From: Bacteroidales bacterium
GTDB taxonomy: Bacteria; Bacteroidota; Bacteroidia; Bacteroidales; JAFGXI01
DNA length: 35,954 bases
Reading direction: 5' to 3'
NCBI GenBank assembly: GCA_030627705.1
Contig: DAOVTE010000004.1
Coordinates: 1 to 35,954 of the forward strand
How positions within the stretch are numbered: position 1 is the first letter of the stretch; each line of letters opens with the position of its first letter. Made by a program: the position numbers and the translations under genes. The notes below the pieces were generated by a model. That model searched no databases. It was not told where the DNA came from and saw only the letters and a program-made list of their open reading frames with translations. Shown piece by piece: positions 10,105 through 19,757 of this stretch.

Positions 10105-10707
10105 ATGAAAATAAAGAAAGCAGAATTCGTAATAAGTAATACCGATATTAAAAAATGTCCTACTCCAGATATGCCAGAATACGCATTTATTGGGCGATCT
10201 AATGTTGGAAAATCTACATTAATAAACCTTATTACAGATCGTAAAAGTTTAGCAAAAACATCGGTTAAACCAGGAAAAACACAACTTATAAATCATTTTA
10301 TTATAAACAAAGAGTGGTATCTAGTAGATTTACCAGGCTATGGGTATGCAAAAACATCCAAGTCTCATAGAATGGAATTTCAGAAATATATTAAACAATA
10401 TATTACAAAGCGAGAGAACCTAATGAACCTTTTTGTATTAATAGACTCTCGTCACGATTTAATGAAAATAGATGCAGAGTTTATGCAATGGCTAGGCGAA
10501 AGTGGAGTCCCTTTTTCTATTGTTTTAACAAAAATTGATAAATTATCTAGCTCGCAGTTAAATAAAAACCTTAAAAAGTTTAAACTTGATATGCTTAAGT
10601 CTTGGGAAGATGTTCCTAAAACTTTTGTTACATCATCATTAAATAAACAAGGCAAAGATGAGATATTAAATTTTATAGAAACTGTGAACGAAATGCATAA
10701 TAAATAG
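10105..10707 (+). CDS. yihA: Ribosome biogenesis GTPase YihA/EngB/YsxC
   Basis: G1 '[12 protein letters not shown]', '[15 protein letters not shown]', G3 '[11 protein letters not shown]', G4 'LTKIDKLS'. Confidence 0.96.
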   Translation: MKIKKAEFVISNTDIKKCPTPDMPEYAFIGRSNVGKSTLINLITDRKSLAKTSVKPGKTQLINHFIINKEWYLVDLPGYGYAKTSKSHRMEFQKYIKQYITKRENLMNLFVLIDSRHDLMKIDAEFMQWLGESGVPFSIVLTKIDKLSSSQLNKNLKKFKLDMLKSWEDVPKTFVTSSLNKQGKDEILNFIETVNEMHNK

Positions 10708-10751
10708 TAATGTTTGGGTAAAACATCTTACAACTGTGAGCATTATTTATA

Positions 10752-10787
10752 AAAAAAAGCCCCAGAACAAAGTGTTCTGAGACTTTT
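10752..10787 (-). terminator. Rho-independent terminator between yihA (+) and the lipoprotein gene (-); best oriented for the minus strand, possibly bidirectional
   Basis: AAAAAAAAGCCCCAGAACA-AAG-TGTTCTGAGACTTTT. CAGAACA (10763-10769) pairs with TGTTCTG (10773-10779). Read on the minus strand, the hairpin is followed by a U8 tract. Confidence 0.75.
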
Positions 10788-10818
10788 GGAATTATTAGGG
10801 ATTAACAATTATGCTTAT

Positions 10819-11601
10819 TTATTGGCAAGTTGTGTCTTCTAAAGTTGCAGTCCAACAATGCCATTCACTATCGCCAAAGTGATTTGGATTTTTTATTCGG
10901 CCATTTTTATTAATGCTGTTCCACTCTATCTCAGTTAAGTTATTTAATTCTACAGCGTAGATATCATAAAATGCATTAAGCGATTGGGCAGGGTCAATTC
11001 CATAAGAAATATATCCTCCATTTCCTGCTGCACCAGAAATAACATTTGTGTATTTAATATCTGCTGTACCAGCTGTAACATCTCTATTCCAAATAATATC
11101 AATATATCCGTCAGAATTTACTGTTGGACTTTGATTTAGCGACCAAGTTCCAGATTTACCATCGATTCTAGATTTTCCTGTGTACCACAAGAAATCAGCG
11201 TATTCGCCAGATTCTGTTAAGTACATTTCCCAAAGAACGTAATCACCATCAATCTCGGCATGTAATGCTGCAGTATGGTTAGAAATAGTGTAAGACCATA
11301 TCCAAGAACCATCATCTTGATATACACCTTCGTGATTAAAAGCTTCTCTAAAAGCAGCAACTGGAATAATCATATTTGCAGTAACAACTAAATTCCATAC
11401 TCCAACATTTAATGATGCATGATTCCAGTTTGCATTAATTGTATCTAAAGATTTATTATTCTTATCAAAATCAGAAAAATCCATCTTGAATGTAGATTCT
11501 GGCGGAATTTCTGGAGTTTCTTCATTTTTCTTATCACAAGATGTATTAAGAATCATTGCCGAAATCAATAGTATTAACGTAATTTTCATGAATTCATTCA
11601 T
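10819..11601 (-). CDS. Hypothetical lipoprotein
   Basis: 260-aa ORF; hydrophobic N-terminus with lipobox-like 'ILLISAMILNTSC|DKKNEETPEIPPE'. Remaining sequence not assigned. Confidence 0.8.
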   Translation of the reverse strand: MNEFMKITLILLISAMILNTSCDKKNEETPEIPPESTFKMDFSDFDKNNKSLDTINANWNHASLNVGVWNLVVTANMIIPVAAFREAFNHEGVYQDDGSWIWSYTISNHTAALHAEIDGDYVLWEMYLTESGEYADFLWYTGKSRIDGKSGTWSLNQSPTVNSDGYIDIIWNRDVTAGTADIKYTNVISGAAGNGGYISYGIDPAQSLNAFYDIYAVELNNLTEIEWNSINKNGRIKNPNHFGDSEWHCWTATLEDTTCQ

Positions 11602-11788
11602 CCTAAATATTTTGTAATTTGTATATTTATAATTTTAATACACAAAATATGGATTTAACCCTTATTAATATTAATTTTTTTTAATTTCTGTAATTATAAA
11701 TTATATACAGTAACATAAGTTATAAAAGTAAAAGTTACCATAAAATTATATAAAAATAAAAATCTGATAATTAATAGAAAGATAAAAA

Positions 11789-11818
11789 TTGTTATTAACT
11801 AAAATTTTATTAATTTTG
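11789..11818 (+). promoter_or_regulatory. Candidate Bacteroidota-type promoter for rpsF-rpsR-rplI
   Basis: TTG at 11789-11791 and TAATTTTG (TANNTTTG) at 11811-11818, 19-nt spacing, ~28 bp upstream of the rpsF ATG (11846). Confidence 0.6.
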
Positions 11819-11845
11819 CAGTCCAAATAAATAAATTTAATAATT

Positions 11846-12205
11846 ATGTTAAACCATTACGAAACCGTTTTCATTTTAACTCCCGTTTTATCTGATAATC
11901 AGGTAAAGGAGACGGTAAAGAAGTTTAAAGACATAATGTCTAAGAACAGTGCAAAGATTGTGCACGACGAAAATTGGGGACTAAAGAAATTAGCCTATCC
12001 AATTCAAAAAAAATCAACTGGTTTTTACTCTTTAATTCAATTCGACGCAGAAGGCGATTTTATTGAGAAACTAGAAACTGAATTTAGAAGAGACGAAAAA
12101 GTAATTCGTTTTTTAACTTTCAGACTAGATAAAGAAGCATTTTTATATGCCGATAAGAGAAAAAATAAATTAAAAGAGTCTAAAACAAATAAAGAGGAGA
12201 AATAA
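11846..12205 (+). CDS. rpsF: 30S ribosomal protein S6
   Basis: '[31 protein letters not shown]...[24 protein letters not shown]...[19 protein letters not shown]'. Confidence 0.97.
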   Translation: MLNHYETVFILTPVLSDNQVKETVKKFKDIMSKNSAKIVHDENWGLKKLAYPIQKKSTGFYSLIQFDAEGDFIEKLETEFRRDEKVIRFLTFRLDKEAFLYADKRKNKLKESKTNKEEK

Positions 12206-12208
12206 ATT

Positions 12209-12475
12209 ATGGCGCAAGATCAAGAAATTCGTTATTTAACTCCAGTATCTGTTGATGTTAAAAAGAAAAAATACTGTAGATTTAAGAAAAATAAAATTAA
12301 ATATATAGATTATAAAGATCCTATATTTTTAAGAAAATTCTTAAATGAGCAAGGAAAAATATTACCACGCAGAATTACTGGTACATCATTAAAATTTCAA
12401 CGTAAAGTTGCTCAAGCTGTGAAACGTTCAAGACATATTGCACTATTGCCATATGTTACTGATATGATGAAATAA
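12209..12475 (+). CDS. rpsR: 30S ribosomal protein S18
   Basis: '[65 protein letters not shown]'. Confidence 0.98.
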   Translation: MAQDQEIRYLTPVSVDVKKKKYCRFKKNKIKYIDYKDPIFLRKFLNEQGKILPRRITGTSLKFQRKVAQAVKRSRHIALLPYVTDMMK

Positions 12476-12492
12476 AAATAGGAGGAAAAATT

Positions 12493-12936
12493 ATGCAAGT
12501 TATATTAAAACAAGATATACCAAATTTAGGTTATAAAAATGATATCATTAATGTAAAATCAGGTTATGGTAGAAATTTTTTAATTCCCAAGGGACGTGCT
12601 ATTTTAGCAACCGAAACTGCAAAGAAAGTATATGCAGAGAATGTGAAACAAAGAGCTCATAAAGAAGAAAAAATTAAGAATGATGCTTTAGCTGTTGCTA
12701 AACAATTAGAAAATTCTGTTTTATCTATTGGTGCAAAAACAAGTACTACAGGCAAAATATTTGGCTCTGTAAACACAATTCAAATTGCTGAAGCAATTTC
12801 TAAATTAGGACTTACAGTAGACAGAAGAAATATCAAAATTTCTGGTGATATAAAAGAAGTTGGTAAATATGCTGCTTCTGTTAAACTTCATAAAGAAGTT
12901 AAAGTAGATATAGAATTTGAAGTAGTTGCTGAGTAA
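12493..12936 (+). CDS. rplI: 50S ribosomal protein L9
   Basis: 'MQVILKQDIPNLGYKNDIINVKSGYGRNFLIPKGRAILAT...GKIFGSVNTIQIAEAI'. Confidence 0.98.
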   Translation: MQVILKQDIPNLGYKNDIINVKSGYGRNFLIPKGRAILATETAKKVYAENVKQRAHKEEKIKNDALAVAKQLENSVLSIGAKTSTTGKIFGSVNTIQIAEAISKLGLTVDRRNIKISGDIKEVGKYAASVKLHKEVKVDIEFEVVAE

Positions 12937-12961
12937 TCAGGCTGCTTTATTGTTAAAATAT

Positions 12962-12998
12962 AAAAGCTGTTTTATTTTAAATAAAACAGCTTTTTTTT
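12962..12998 (+). terminator. Rho-independent terminator after rplI (near-perfect palindrome, so possibly bidirectional with ndk)
   Basis: AAAAGCTGTTTTATTT (12962-12977) T AAATAAAACAGCTTTT (12979-12994), then further Ts to 12998. Confidence 0.88.
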
Positions 12999-13050
12999 GT
13001 TAATCTGTCAGTCAACCTATTTATAGTACGCCACAAATTTATTAATTATT

Positions 13051-13467
13051 TTAAAATCTTTCAGTTTTAGAAAAATGAAAATCTGCCTCAATAATAGCAT
13101 TTTCATCACTATCTGAGCCGTGAACAGCATTATTCTGAATAGATTCTGCAAAAATCTTTCTTATTGTTCCTTCTGCTGCTTCTGTTGGATTTGTTGCTCC
13201 TATTAATTTTCTAAAATCTTCTACTGCATTTTCTTTTTCGAGAATAGCAGCTACAATAGGACCCGATGTCATAAATTCTACAAGTTCTCCATAAAATGGT
13301 CTCTCTTTATGAACTTCGTAAAAAGCCATTGCTTGGGCTTCTGATAGTTCTGTGTATTTCATTGCACGAATTGTAAAGCCTGCATCGTTTATTTTTGCTA
13401 ATATTGGACCAATATTGTTGTTTTTTACAGCATCTGGCTTAATCATTGTAAATGTAATATTACTCAT
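13051..13467 (-). CDS. ndk: Nucleoside diphosphate kinase
   Basis: '[27 protein letters not shown]', '[25 protein letters not shown]', '[12 protein letters not shown]' (active-site His). Confidence 0.97.
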   Translation of the reverse strand: MSNITFTMIKPDAVKNNNIGPILAKINDAGFTIRAMKYTELSEAQAMAFYEVHKERPFYGELVEFMTSGPIVAAILEKENAVEDFRKLIGATNPTEAAEGTIRKIFAESIQNNAVHGSDSDENAIIEADFHFSKTERF

Positions 13468-13504
13468 AGATCTTTCTTTTAATTTTATACAAATATATAA
13501 TTTA

Positions 13505-14167
13505 TTATTTAATTGCTCTTAGCATATGTCTTTTTCCTGGAGGTCCATCTATTATTTCTACTTTAAAACCTATGCTTTTTAATAACCTTTTTACTTCTCC
13601 TTTTACCGAATAAGTAACAAGAATACCTCCTATATTTATTTGATTATATATATTGTTAAATATTTCTTTTGACCAAAGTTTTGGTTGTACATCAGGTGCA
13701 AAAGCATCAAAGTATACTAAATCAAAATTAATATCTGTTTCAAAGGTTTTTATATCTGCTTTATATTTTATAAGGCTAAAATTCTTGTCAATAATAATTT
13801 TAGAATTCCATATATTAGAATTTATTAAATCATAAACTTCTTTATTTATTATTGTGCCATTATAGTTAAGTGTATCAATTTCTTGTTGATTTAAAGGATA
13901 TTTTTCTACAGCATAATAATTTACAGTTTTATTTAATTCTTTAGAATTAATATAAGTTAGAATAGTGTTTAATCCTGTTCCAAAACCAACTTCGAAAATA
14001 TTTATATGATTATTTTTTATTTGTTCGAAACCATTTTTAATATATATATGATTAGACTCTTGAATAGCACCGTGCGTAGAGTGATAATTCTCGTTTAATT
14101 CTGGAATAAAAATAGAGCTCGAATTATCATCTGTTTTAATAATTATTCTGTTTAAGTAATCTCTCAT
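13505..14167 (-). CDS. mnmD: tRNA (mnm5s2U34) methyltransferase-like protein, MnmC N-domain/MnmD type
   Basis: '[18 protein letters not shown]' SAM motif, '[26 protein letters not shown]...[41 protein letters not shown]', stand-alone 220 aa. Confidence 0.88.
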   Translation of the reverse strand: MRDYLNRIIIKTDDNSSSIFIPELNENYHSTHGAIQESNHIYIKNGFEQIKNNHINIFEVGFGTGLNTILTYINSKELNKTVNYYAVEKYPLNQQEIDTLNYNGTIINKEVYDLINSNIWNSKIIIDKNFSLIKYKADIKTFETDINFDLVYFDAFAPDVQPKLWSKEIFNNIYNQINIGGILVTYSVKGEVKRLLKSIGFKVEIIDGPPGKRHMLRAIK

Positions 14168-14283
14168 TTTGTGTTTATTTTATCAAAAATAACTAATTTT
14201 GTTTATTGTAAATATATAAATGTAAAACAATATTAATATAATTAATTCGTTAGCTTAAATTACCTTTAATTTGTAAAATTAGA

Positions 14284-16377
14284 ATGATTAAATCAAAAAT
14301 AGTATATATATTAGTAATTACTTTGTTATCGCTAAATACTTTTTCGCAAAGTAGAAAAGCTAAAAGAGCAGATATGCATTTTGAGTCTAAGGAATATTTT
14401 CTTGCTTTAGATTTATATAAGGAAGCTTATAAAGATTCTAAAGATAAACCAGAGAAAGCATATCTTACATTCAGGTTAGCAGAGTGCTATAGATTTATCA
14501 ACAATACAAAAAAAGCAGAAATTAAATATAAAAGTTGTATTAAAAAACAATACTCGAACCCAATAGCTGTTCTTTATTTTGCAGATATGCTAAAGAAGAA
14601 CGAGAAATATACAGAAGCTGTAGAACAGTATGCTGCCTATGTTAAGTTAATACCAGATGATATAAGAGGTACTATGGGATTAGAATCGTGTGAACTAGCA
14701 GAAAAATGGAGAGCTACTCCTACGCGATATATGATTGCAAATATTAAAGAATTTAATACAAAAGAAATGGAGTTTACTCCAGCTTATGTAAGCGACGACT
14801 ATAAAGAACTTTATTTTACATCTACAAGAAAGAAAGACAACTTTACAAAATTTAATAATGTTTCTGGTCAGAATTTTACTGATATTTTCTCGTCTAAATT
14901 AGATAGAAAAGGGGAGTGGAGCGAGCCAGAACCAGTTGTAGACACAATAAATTCTCCTTATGATGAAGGCTCGCCTTCTATGTCGTCTGATTACAGAAGT
15001 ATGTATTTTACTAGGTGTAGAGTAAAAAGAGGCGAGTTATTAGGTTGTCAAATATTTAAAGGAGTGCGTTCTGCTGGCGAGGATTGGTCATCAACTGAAA
15101 TGATGCAAATAGTTGACGATAGCATAAACGTTGGACATCCAGCTATTTCTAAAGACGAATTAACCATGTATTTTGTTGCAACAATGGCAAGAGGCTATGG
15201 GCAAACAGATATTTATAAAGTAGTGCGTAAAACTAAAGGTGGGAGATGGGGAAGCCCGATAAACCTTGGCCCAGATATTAATACTATCGGAAACGAAGTT
15301 TATCCTTTTATTAGAGAAGATGGAACATTATTCTTTTCCTCTGATTATCATCTGGGAATGGGAGGTTTAGATATTTTTAAAGCAACGAAAAATGGTAAAA
15401 AATCTTGGAAAATAGAAAATGTAAAATATCCTATAAATTCGTATTCAGATGATTTTGCTATTATTTTTAAAGGAAACGAAGAAGAAGGCTTTTTTACCTC
15501 GACTAGAAAAATTACAGAATTACCAACAGACCCACCAACAATAATTAGAGGGAAAGGTGGCGACGATATATATTCGTTTATTTTACCTCCAATAAATTTT
15601 GTTTTAGAAGGAACAATAAAAGATGAATCTACAGATGAACCAATAGATGGAGCGACTATTAAATTTTATGGTAGCGATGGAACAGATATAACACTAACGA
15701 CTGATTCTTTGGGTGAATATAAATATAGATTGAGCTCTGAAACCGATTACGTATTTAAAGTCTCAAAAAAAGGATATTTAAATGGAAAGGGTAAGGAAAC
15801 TACTGAAACACAAATTTATAGCAAAACTTTTGAAAATAATATTTATTTATCGCAAATAGATAAGCCTGTAGAAATTCAAAATATACTTTACGATTTTGGT
15901 AAATGGGAATTACGAGAAGAATCTAAGCCTGCACTTGAGAAACTTGTTGATGTGTTAAAAAATAATCCTAATATTACAATAGAGCTTGGCTCGCATACAG
16001 ATAAAGTTGGAGAAGCAAAAGCGAATATAATATTATCGCAAAAACGAGCACAAGCAGTTATTGATTATTTAATAGAATACGGAATAAACAAGGATAGATT
16101 AACAGCAAAAGGTTATGGCGAGAGTGTACCTAAAATCTTAAATCTTAGAATTGCAAAAGAATCTAGATTTGAATATGGAGATACAATGAACCTTGAATTT
16201 GTAAATACACTCGAAGTAAATTTAAAAAACTACATTGCAACAACTGAAGATTTAGAAGAGAAAAAAGTTAAAAAAATGGCGGTTCTACAAGCTAGAATAG
16301 ACGAGGCAAATCAAATTAACCGTAGAACCGAGTTTAAAGTAATTTCAACAAAATATATTTCGGAAATTGATTGGTAG
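14284..16377 (+). CDS. PorE-like OmpA-family protein: TPR + PD40 beta-propeller + carboxypeptidase-regulatory-like domain + OmpA C-terminal domain
   Basis: N-terminal signal and TPR-like repeats; WD40/PD40 ('ELYFTSTRKKDNFTKFNNVSGQNFTDIFSSKLDRKGEW', 'RSMYFTRCRVKRG'); CRD 'LEGTIKDESTDEPIDGATIKFYGSDG...TDSLGEYKYRL'; OmpA 'ILYDFGKWELREESKPALEKLVDVLKNNPNITIELGSHTDKVGEAKANIILSQKRAQAVIDYLIEYGINKDRLTAKGYGES'. Confidence 0.85.
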   Translation: MIKSKIVYILVITLLSLNTFSQSRKAKRADMHFESKEYFLALDLYKEAYKDSKDKPEKAYLTFRLAECYRFINNTKKAEIKYKSCIKKQYSNPIAVLYFADMLKKNEKYTEAVEQYAAYVKLIPDDIRGTMGLESCELAEKWRATPTRYMIANIKEFNTKEMEFTPAYVSDDYKELYFTSTRKKDNFTKFNNVSGQNFTDIFSSKLDRKGEWSEPEPVVDTINSPYDEGSPSMSSDYRSMYFTRCRVKRGELLGCQIFKGVRSAGEDWSSTEMMQIVDDSINVGHPAISKDELTMYFVATMARGYGQTDIYKVVRKTKGGRWGSPINLGPDINTIGNEVYPFIREDGTLFFSSDYHLGMGGLDIFKATKNGKKSWKIENVKYPINSYSDDFAIIFKGNEEEGFFTSTRKITELPTDPPTIIRGKGGDDIYSFILPPINFVLEGTIKDESTDEPIDGATIKFYGSDGTDITLTTDSLGEYKYRLSSETDYVFKVSKKGYLNGKGKETTETQIYSKTFENNIYLSQIDKPVEIQNILYDFGKWELREESKPALEKLVDVLKNNPNITIELGSHTDKVGEAKANIILSQKRAQAVIDYLIEYGINKDRLTAKGYGESVPKILNLRIAKESRFEYGDTMNLEFVNTLEVNLKNYIATTEDLEEKKVKKMAVLQARIDEANQINRRTEFKVISTKYISEIDW

Positions 16378-16587
16378 GGTTTAATTATATGGCAATAAGG
16401 TGCCGCAGGCTAAATCATATAGAAACTAATTTGTTTAATAATTTTTATATCTAACTTATAAAAAACAACAATTCGTATATCAATAATAAAGAGAAATTGT
16501 TCTTAGTTTCTGCTTTAATCAAAAAAAATAAATTAACGACAAAAGTCCTGTTTTTTTCAAAATAGATGCTTTTATTTTGCATAGATA

Positions 16588-17646
16588 ATGAAACCAGATA
16601 ATAACAGATTATTAGAAAAATTAGCATCAGCGTCCGAAGCTCTGGAATTAATAGAAAAAAAATTTAAATTTCTTTTTGATTATAGTAGTGATGAGATTTT
16701 TGTTAGCGATTTAAAAGGAAACTTCTTAGAAGTTAATCAAGTTGCTTGCGATAGCCTTGGTTATACCAAGAAAGAAATGCTTAGCATGAATTTTAAAAGC
16801 ATTAAAACTCCAAAGTATAGAGAATTTGTGCTAATAAATATAAAGAAAATATTAAAAAAAAAACGATATACATACGAATCTAAACACATTACTAAAGACG
16901 GCAAAATCTTTTCGGTAGAAATGAAAAGTAGAATTATAGATTATTACGGAGAAACTGCAATAATAAGTGTTGCCCGTGATATTTCGGAAAGAAAAGAACT
17001 AGAAAATAAAATTCTGCATACAATAATCGTAACCGAAGAAAAAGAACGAAAACGTTTTGCAAATGATTTACACGATGGATTAAGTCCAATACTTTCAGCA
17101 ATAAAATTATATACTGATTTACTTAAAAAAGATAGTTTTAAACAAACTAGTAAAGAAGAAATATTAAGTAATATTGAGGAACTTGTAGAATTATCAATAT
17201 CTAGTGCAAAAGAAATTTCGAATAACATTACTCCTAGTATCTTACACGACTTTGGATTATCAAAAGCAATAGAAAGGTTTTGCGTTTTTATAGACAATAC
17301 AAAATCAATAAATATTACTACCAAAACTAACGAATATAAATTCTCGGAAAGAAGTATAGAAGAAAGTATTCTATATCAAACCACAAAAGAGCTTATTAAT
17401 AATACATTAAAACACGCATCAGCAAAAAATATAAGATTAGAACTTAAGAGTAGCGATAATCTAATTATTATGCATTATAGCGACGATGGAATTGGTCTAA
17501 ATTTAAAAGACCACCTTAAAAATAGTTCAGGTTTAGGCTTAAATAATATAATTAATAAAATTAAATCGATAAAAGGAAACTGCGATTTTTACAACGGAAA
17601 AAATGCAGGAATGAAAGTTCTAATATCAGTAAAACTTAATAAATAA
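16588..17646 (+). CDS. PAS-domain sensor histidine kinase, HisKA_3/NarX-type
   Basis: PAS 'LFDYSSDEIFVSDLKGNFLEVNQVACDSLGYTKKEML'; 'ERKRFANDLHDGLSPILSAIKLY' H-box; HATPase 'NNTLKHASAKNIRLELKSSDNLIIMHYSDDGIGLN...SGLGLNNIINKIKSIKG'. No TM segments seen (probably cytosolic). Confidence 0.93.
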   Translation: MKPDNNRLLEKLASASEALELIEKKFKFLFDYSSDEIFVSDLKGNFLEVNQVACDSLGYTKKEMLSMNFKSIKTPKYREFVLINIKKILKKKRYTYESKHITKDGKIFSVEMKSRIIDYYGETAIISVARDISERKELENKILHTIIVTEEKERKRFANDLHDGLSPILSAIKLYTDLLKKDSFKQTSKEEILSNIEELVELSISSAKEISNNITPSILHDFGLSKAIERFCVFIDNTKSINITTKTNEYKFSERSIEESILYQTTKELINNTLKHASAKNIRLELKSSDNLIIMHYSDDGIGLNLKDHLKNSSGLGLNNIINKIKSIKGNCDFYNGKNAGMKVLISVKLNK

Positions 17647-17647
17647 T

Positions 17648-18277
17648 ATGGAAATAATAACTGTAATTATTGCCGACGATCACGAAATATTTAGAAAAGG
17701 ATTAAGAACTGTTCTAAACGAAATTCCTTTTATTAAAGTTGTGGCAGAGTCTTCTAACGGATATGAATTAATTAAAGAAATGAAATCAAATCCTGCCGAG
17801 ATAATATTAATGGATATTAAGATGCCCATAATTGATGGCATAGAAGCCACAAAAAAAGTAATTAAAAAATATCCAGGAACACGAGTAATTGCATTAACAA
17901 TGCACGAAGAAATAAGTTATTTTAATAAAATGATAGATGCAGGCGCAACTGGGTTTCTTCTAAAAAAAACAAATAGAGCACAACTAGAAAAAGCAATAAT
18001 TGCAATATATAACGACGAAACTTTTTTCTCAGAAGAATTTATAATTAGTAAAAATAAAACTACACCAAAAAAAGCAAGTATAATTATTTCCGAAAGAGAA
18101 AAACAAGTTCTAGAACTTATTTGCAAAGGATATTCTAATGTCGAAATTGCTATAGAGCTAGGTATTAGCAAAAGAACTGTCGATGGCCACCGCTCTAGAT
18201 TATTCGATAAAACAGGAGCAAAGAACTCTCCAAATCTTGTGCTATTTGCAATTAAGAATAACTTAATAATTGCGTAA
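17648..18277 (+). CDS. NarL/LuxR-family response regulator
   Basis: Receiver 'VIIADDHEIFRKGLRTVL...IILMDIKMPIIDGIEATKKV...GATGFLLKKT' and LuxR HTH 'ISEREKQVLELICKGYSNVEIAIELGISKRTVDGHRSRLFDKTGAKNSPNLVLFAI'; starts 1 bp after the kinase gene. Confidence 0.96.
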   Translation: MEIITVIIADDHEIFRKGLRTVLNEIPFIKVVAESSNGYELIKEMKSNPAEIILMDIKMPIIDGIEATKKVIKKYPGTRVIALTMHEEISYFNKMIDAGATGFLLKKTNRAQLEKAIIAIYNDETFFSEEFIISKNKTTPKKASIIISEREKQVLELICKGYSNVEIAIELGISKRTVDGHRSRLFDKTGAKNSPNLVLFAIKNNLIIA

Positions 18278-18607
18278 GAATTTTTTTTTAGTTATAAATA
18301 ATTGGCAAAGCTTAAGAATAATTCATAAATATATTCGTGTAAACCAATAAATAAAGGGGTTAATTATCATATAAAAAAGTAATATATACAGGTGTAAAAT
18401 ACCCAATAAATAAAAAAAGTAAAACTTTATTAATTATTTTTAATTTTATGTCTACACTGGTTTAGTGTGTTAAGTTTATGTGTGAGTTATCTGCACAAAT
18501 AAAAACTTACAAACAACGCTTTGTTTCTTATTGTTATTATCATATTAGGGTATTTAGACCTAATCTTCTATTTGTATTATCACTCTACCACAGTTCTATA
18601 CGTGTCT

Positions 18608-18615
18608 TAACTTTG
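18608..18615 (+). promoter_or_regulatory. Candidate -7 element upstream of the receiver/hydrogenase genes
   Basis: TAACTTTG (TANNTTTG) 51 bp before the ATG at 18667; no convincing -33 TTTG at standard spacing. Confidence 0.35.
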
Positions 18616-18666
18616 TCGTATTAATTTTACTAAAACAAAAAACAAATAATTTTAAATATATTTATC

Positions 18667-19158
18667 ATGAAAACAGCAAAAAGAATTTTAATTGTAGACG
18701 ACGATACTGATATCATAAACGTAGTTAGAACAATTTTAGAAAATGAAAATTACGAAGTTTTCGAAGCAAACGGAAAAGAAGAAGCTCTTAAACTTTTAGA
18801 AACTCTTAAACCTAACCTTGCAATTCTAGATGTAATGATGAATACTCAATACGAAGGATTCGAGTTAGCAGAAGAAATTAAAACGAACCACAAAGAAATA
18901 CCTGTTGTAATGCAAACTTCTATAGAGGTGTTTAATTCTCCAGATGCCGATGCTATGGGATACGCACGTGCTTATAGAAACCAAATGAAAGACAAAAATA
19001 TGGAAGTGCTACTTGTTCAAAATACAATCTCTTGCAATGCAGGAATAGATTACCGAAACGAAGAAGGAAAAATAATTTGGTTACCAATAGATGGATTTAT
19101 TCGCAAACCTGTAAAAGCAAAAAACTTATTAGAAACGATTAATAAAATTGTAAGATAA
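18667..19158 (+). CDS. Receiver-only response regulator with long insertion between the conserved T/S and the KP motif
   Basis: 'RILIVDDDTDIINVVRTIL', phospho-acceptor in 'LAILDVMM', 'IPVVMQTS' ... 'GFIRKPV'. T84 to K147 is 63 residues versus ~22 in CheY-like proteins. No output domain. Confidence 0.88.
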   Translation: MKTAKRILIVDDDTDIINVVRTILENENYEVFEANGKEEALKLLETLKPNLAILDVMMNTQYEGFELAEEIKTNHKEIPVVMQTSIEVFNSPDADAMGYARAYRNQMKDKNMEVLLVQNTISCNAGIDYRNEEGKIIWLPIDGFIRKPVKAKNLLETINKIVR

Positions 19159-19290
19159 AAATAACTCATAATATGTGTTTTAATACTTAACCACATATAA
19201 AAGGCTGTTTCGAAAGCCATTGTAACATATAATTTGCAATACCTAGAGCAGCCTAATTTCTTAATAAAATATAAATAATTATCAAAAGGG

Positions 19291-19755
19291 ATGGAAAAAG
19301 TAAAAGAAATATTACAAAACTATTCAAGTGAAGGAAGAGAAAATTTGATTCCTATTTTACAAGATATACAAGATAATAATGGGTGGTTATCAGAAGGTTC
19401 TATAATCGAAGTTGGCAACCATTTAAATTTACCAGTAAGTAAAATTTATGGCGTTGCAACTTTTTACAATCAGTTTAGTTTTCAGCCAAAAGGAAAATAT
19501 CACGTTCAGGTTTGTAGAGGTACAGCCTGCCACGTTTTAGGCTCAGCTTCAGTATTAAAAGAATTAGAAAGTACATTAAAAATTAAACCCGACCAAACTT
19601 CAAAAGATGGACTTTTTAGTTTAGAGATTGTTGCCTGTATAGGTGCGTGTGGATTAGCTCCTGTAATATCAATAAATGGAGAATTTCACGCAAAAATTAC
19701 CTCAGATTCTATTAAACAAATAATCGATAATTATAAACAACAACAAAACAATTAA
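19291..19755 (+). CDS. hydC: [FeFe]-hydrogenase NuoE-like subunit (HydC/HndA; thioredoxin-like [2Fe-2S])
   Basis: 'LIPILQDIQDNNGWLSEGSIIEVGNHLNLPVSKIYGVATFYNQFSF', 'VCRGTACHVLGSASVLKELE', 'VACIGACGLAPVISING'. Confidence 0.93.
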   Translation: MEKVKEILQNYSSEGRENLIPILQDIQDNNGWLSEGSIIEVGNHLNLPVSKIYGVATFYNQFSFQPKGKYHVQVCRGTACHVLGSASVLKELESTLKIKPDQTSKDGLFSLEIVACIGACGLAPVISINGEFHAKITSDSIKQIIDNYKQQQNN

Positions 19756-19757
19756 TT

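Noticed and set aside
11846-12936. Ribosomal operon lacking ssb as unusual
   Set aside because: An rpsF-rpsR-rplI arrangement without ssb is normal in Bacteroidota.
7877-13835. Small ORFs 7877..8083 (-), 10452..10655 (-) and 13653..13835 (+)
   Set aside because: Each is antisense to a well-supported gene (mqnD, yihA, mnmD-like) without motif support.
16378-16587. GC-richer 'GGTGCCGCAGGCTAAATC' patch after the PorE-like gene as a possible REP or small RNA
   Set aside because: Only one copy seen, with no clear self-complementarity or repeat partner in the window.
16944-18171. Minus-strand ORFs 16944..17324 and 17917..18171
   Set aside because: Antisense to the PAS-HK and NarL regulator; no motif support.
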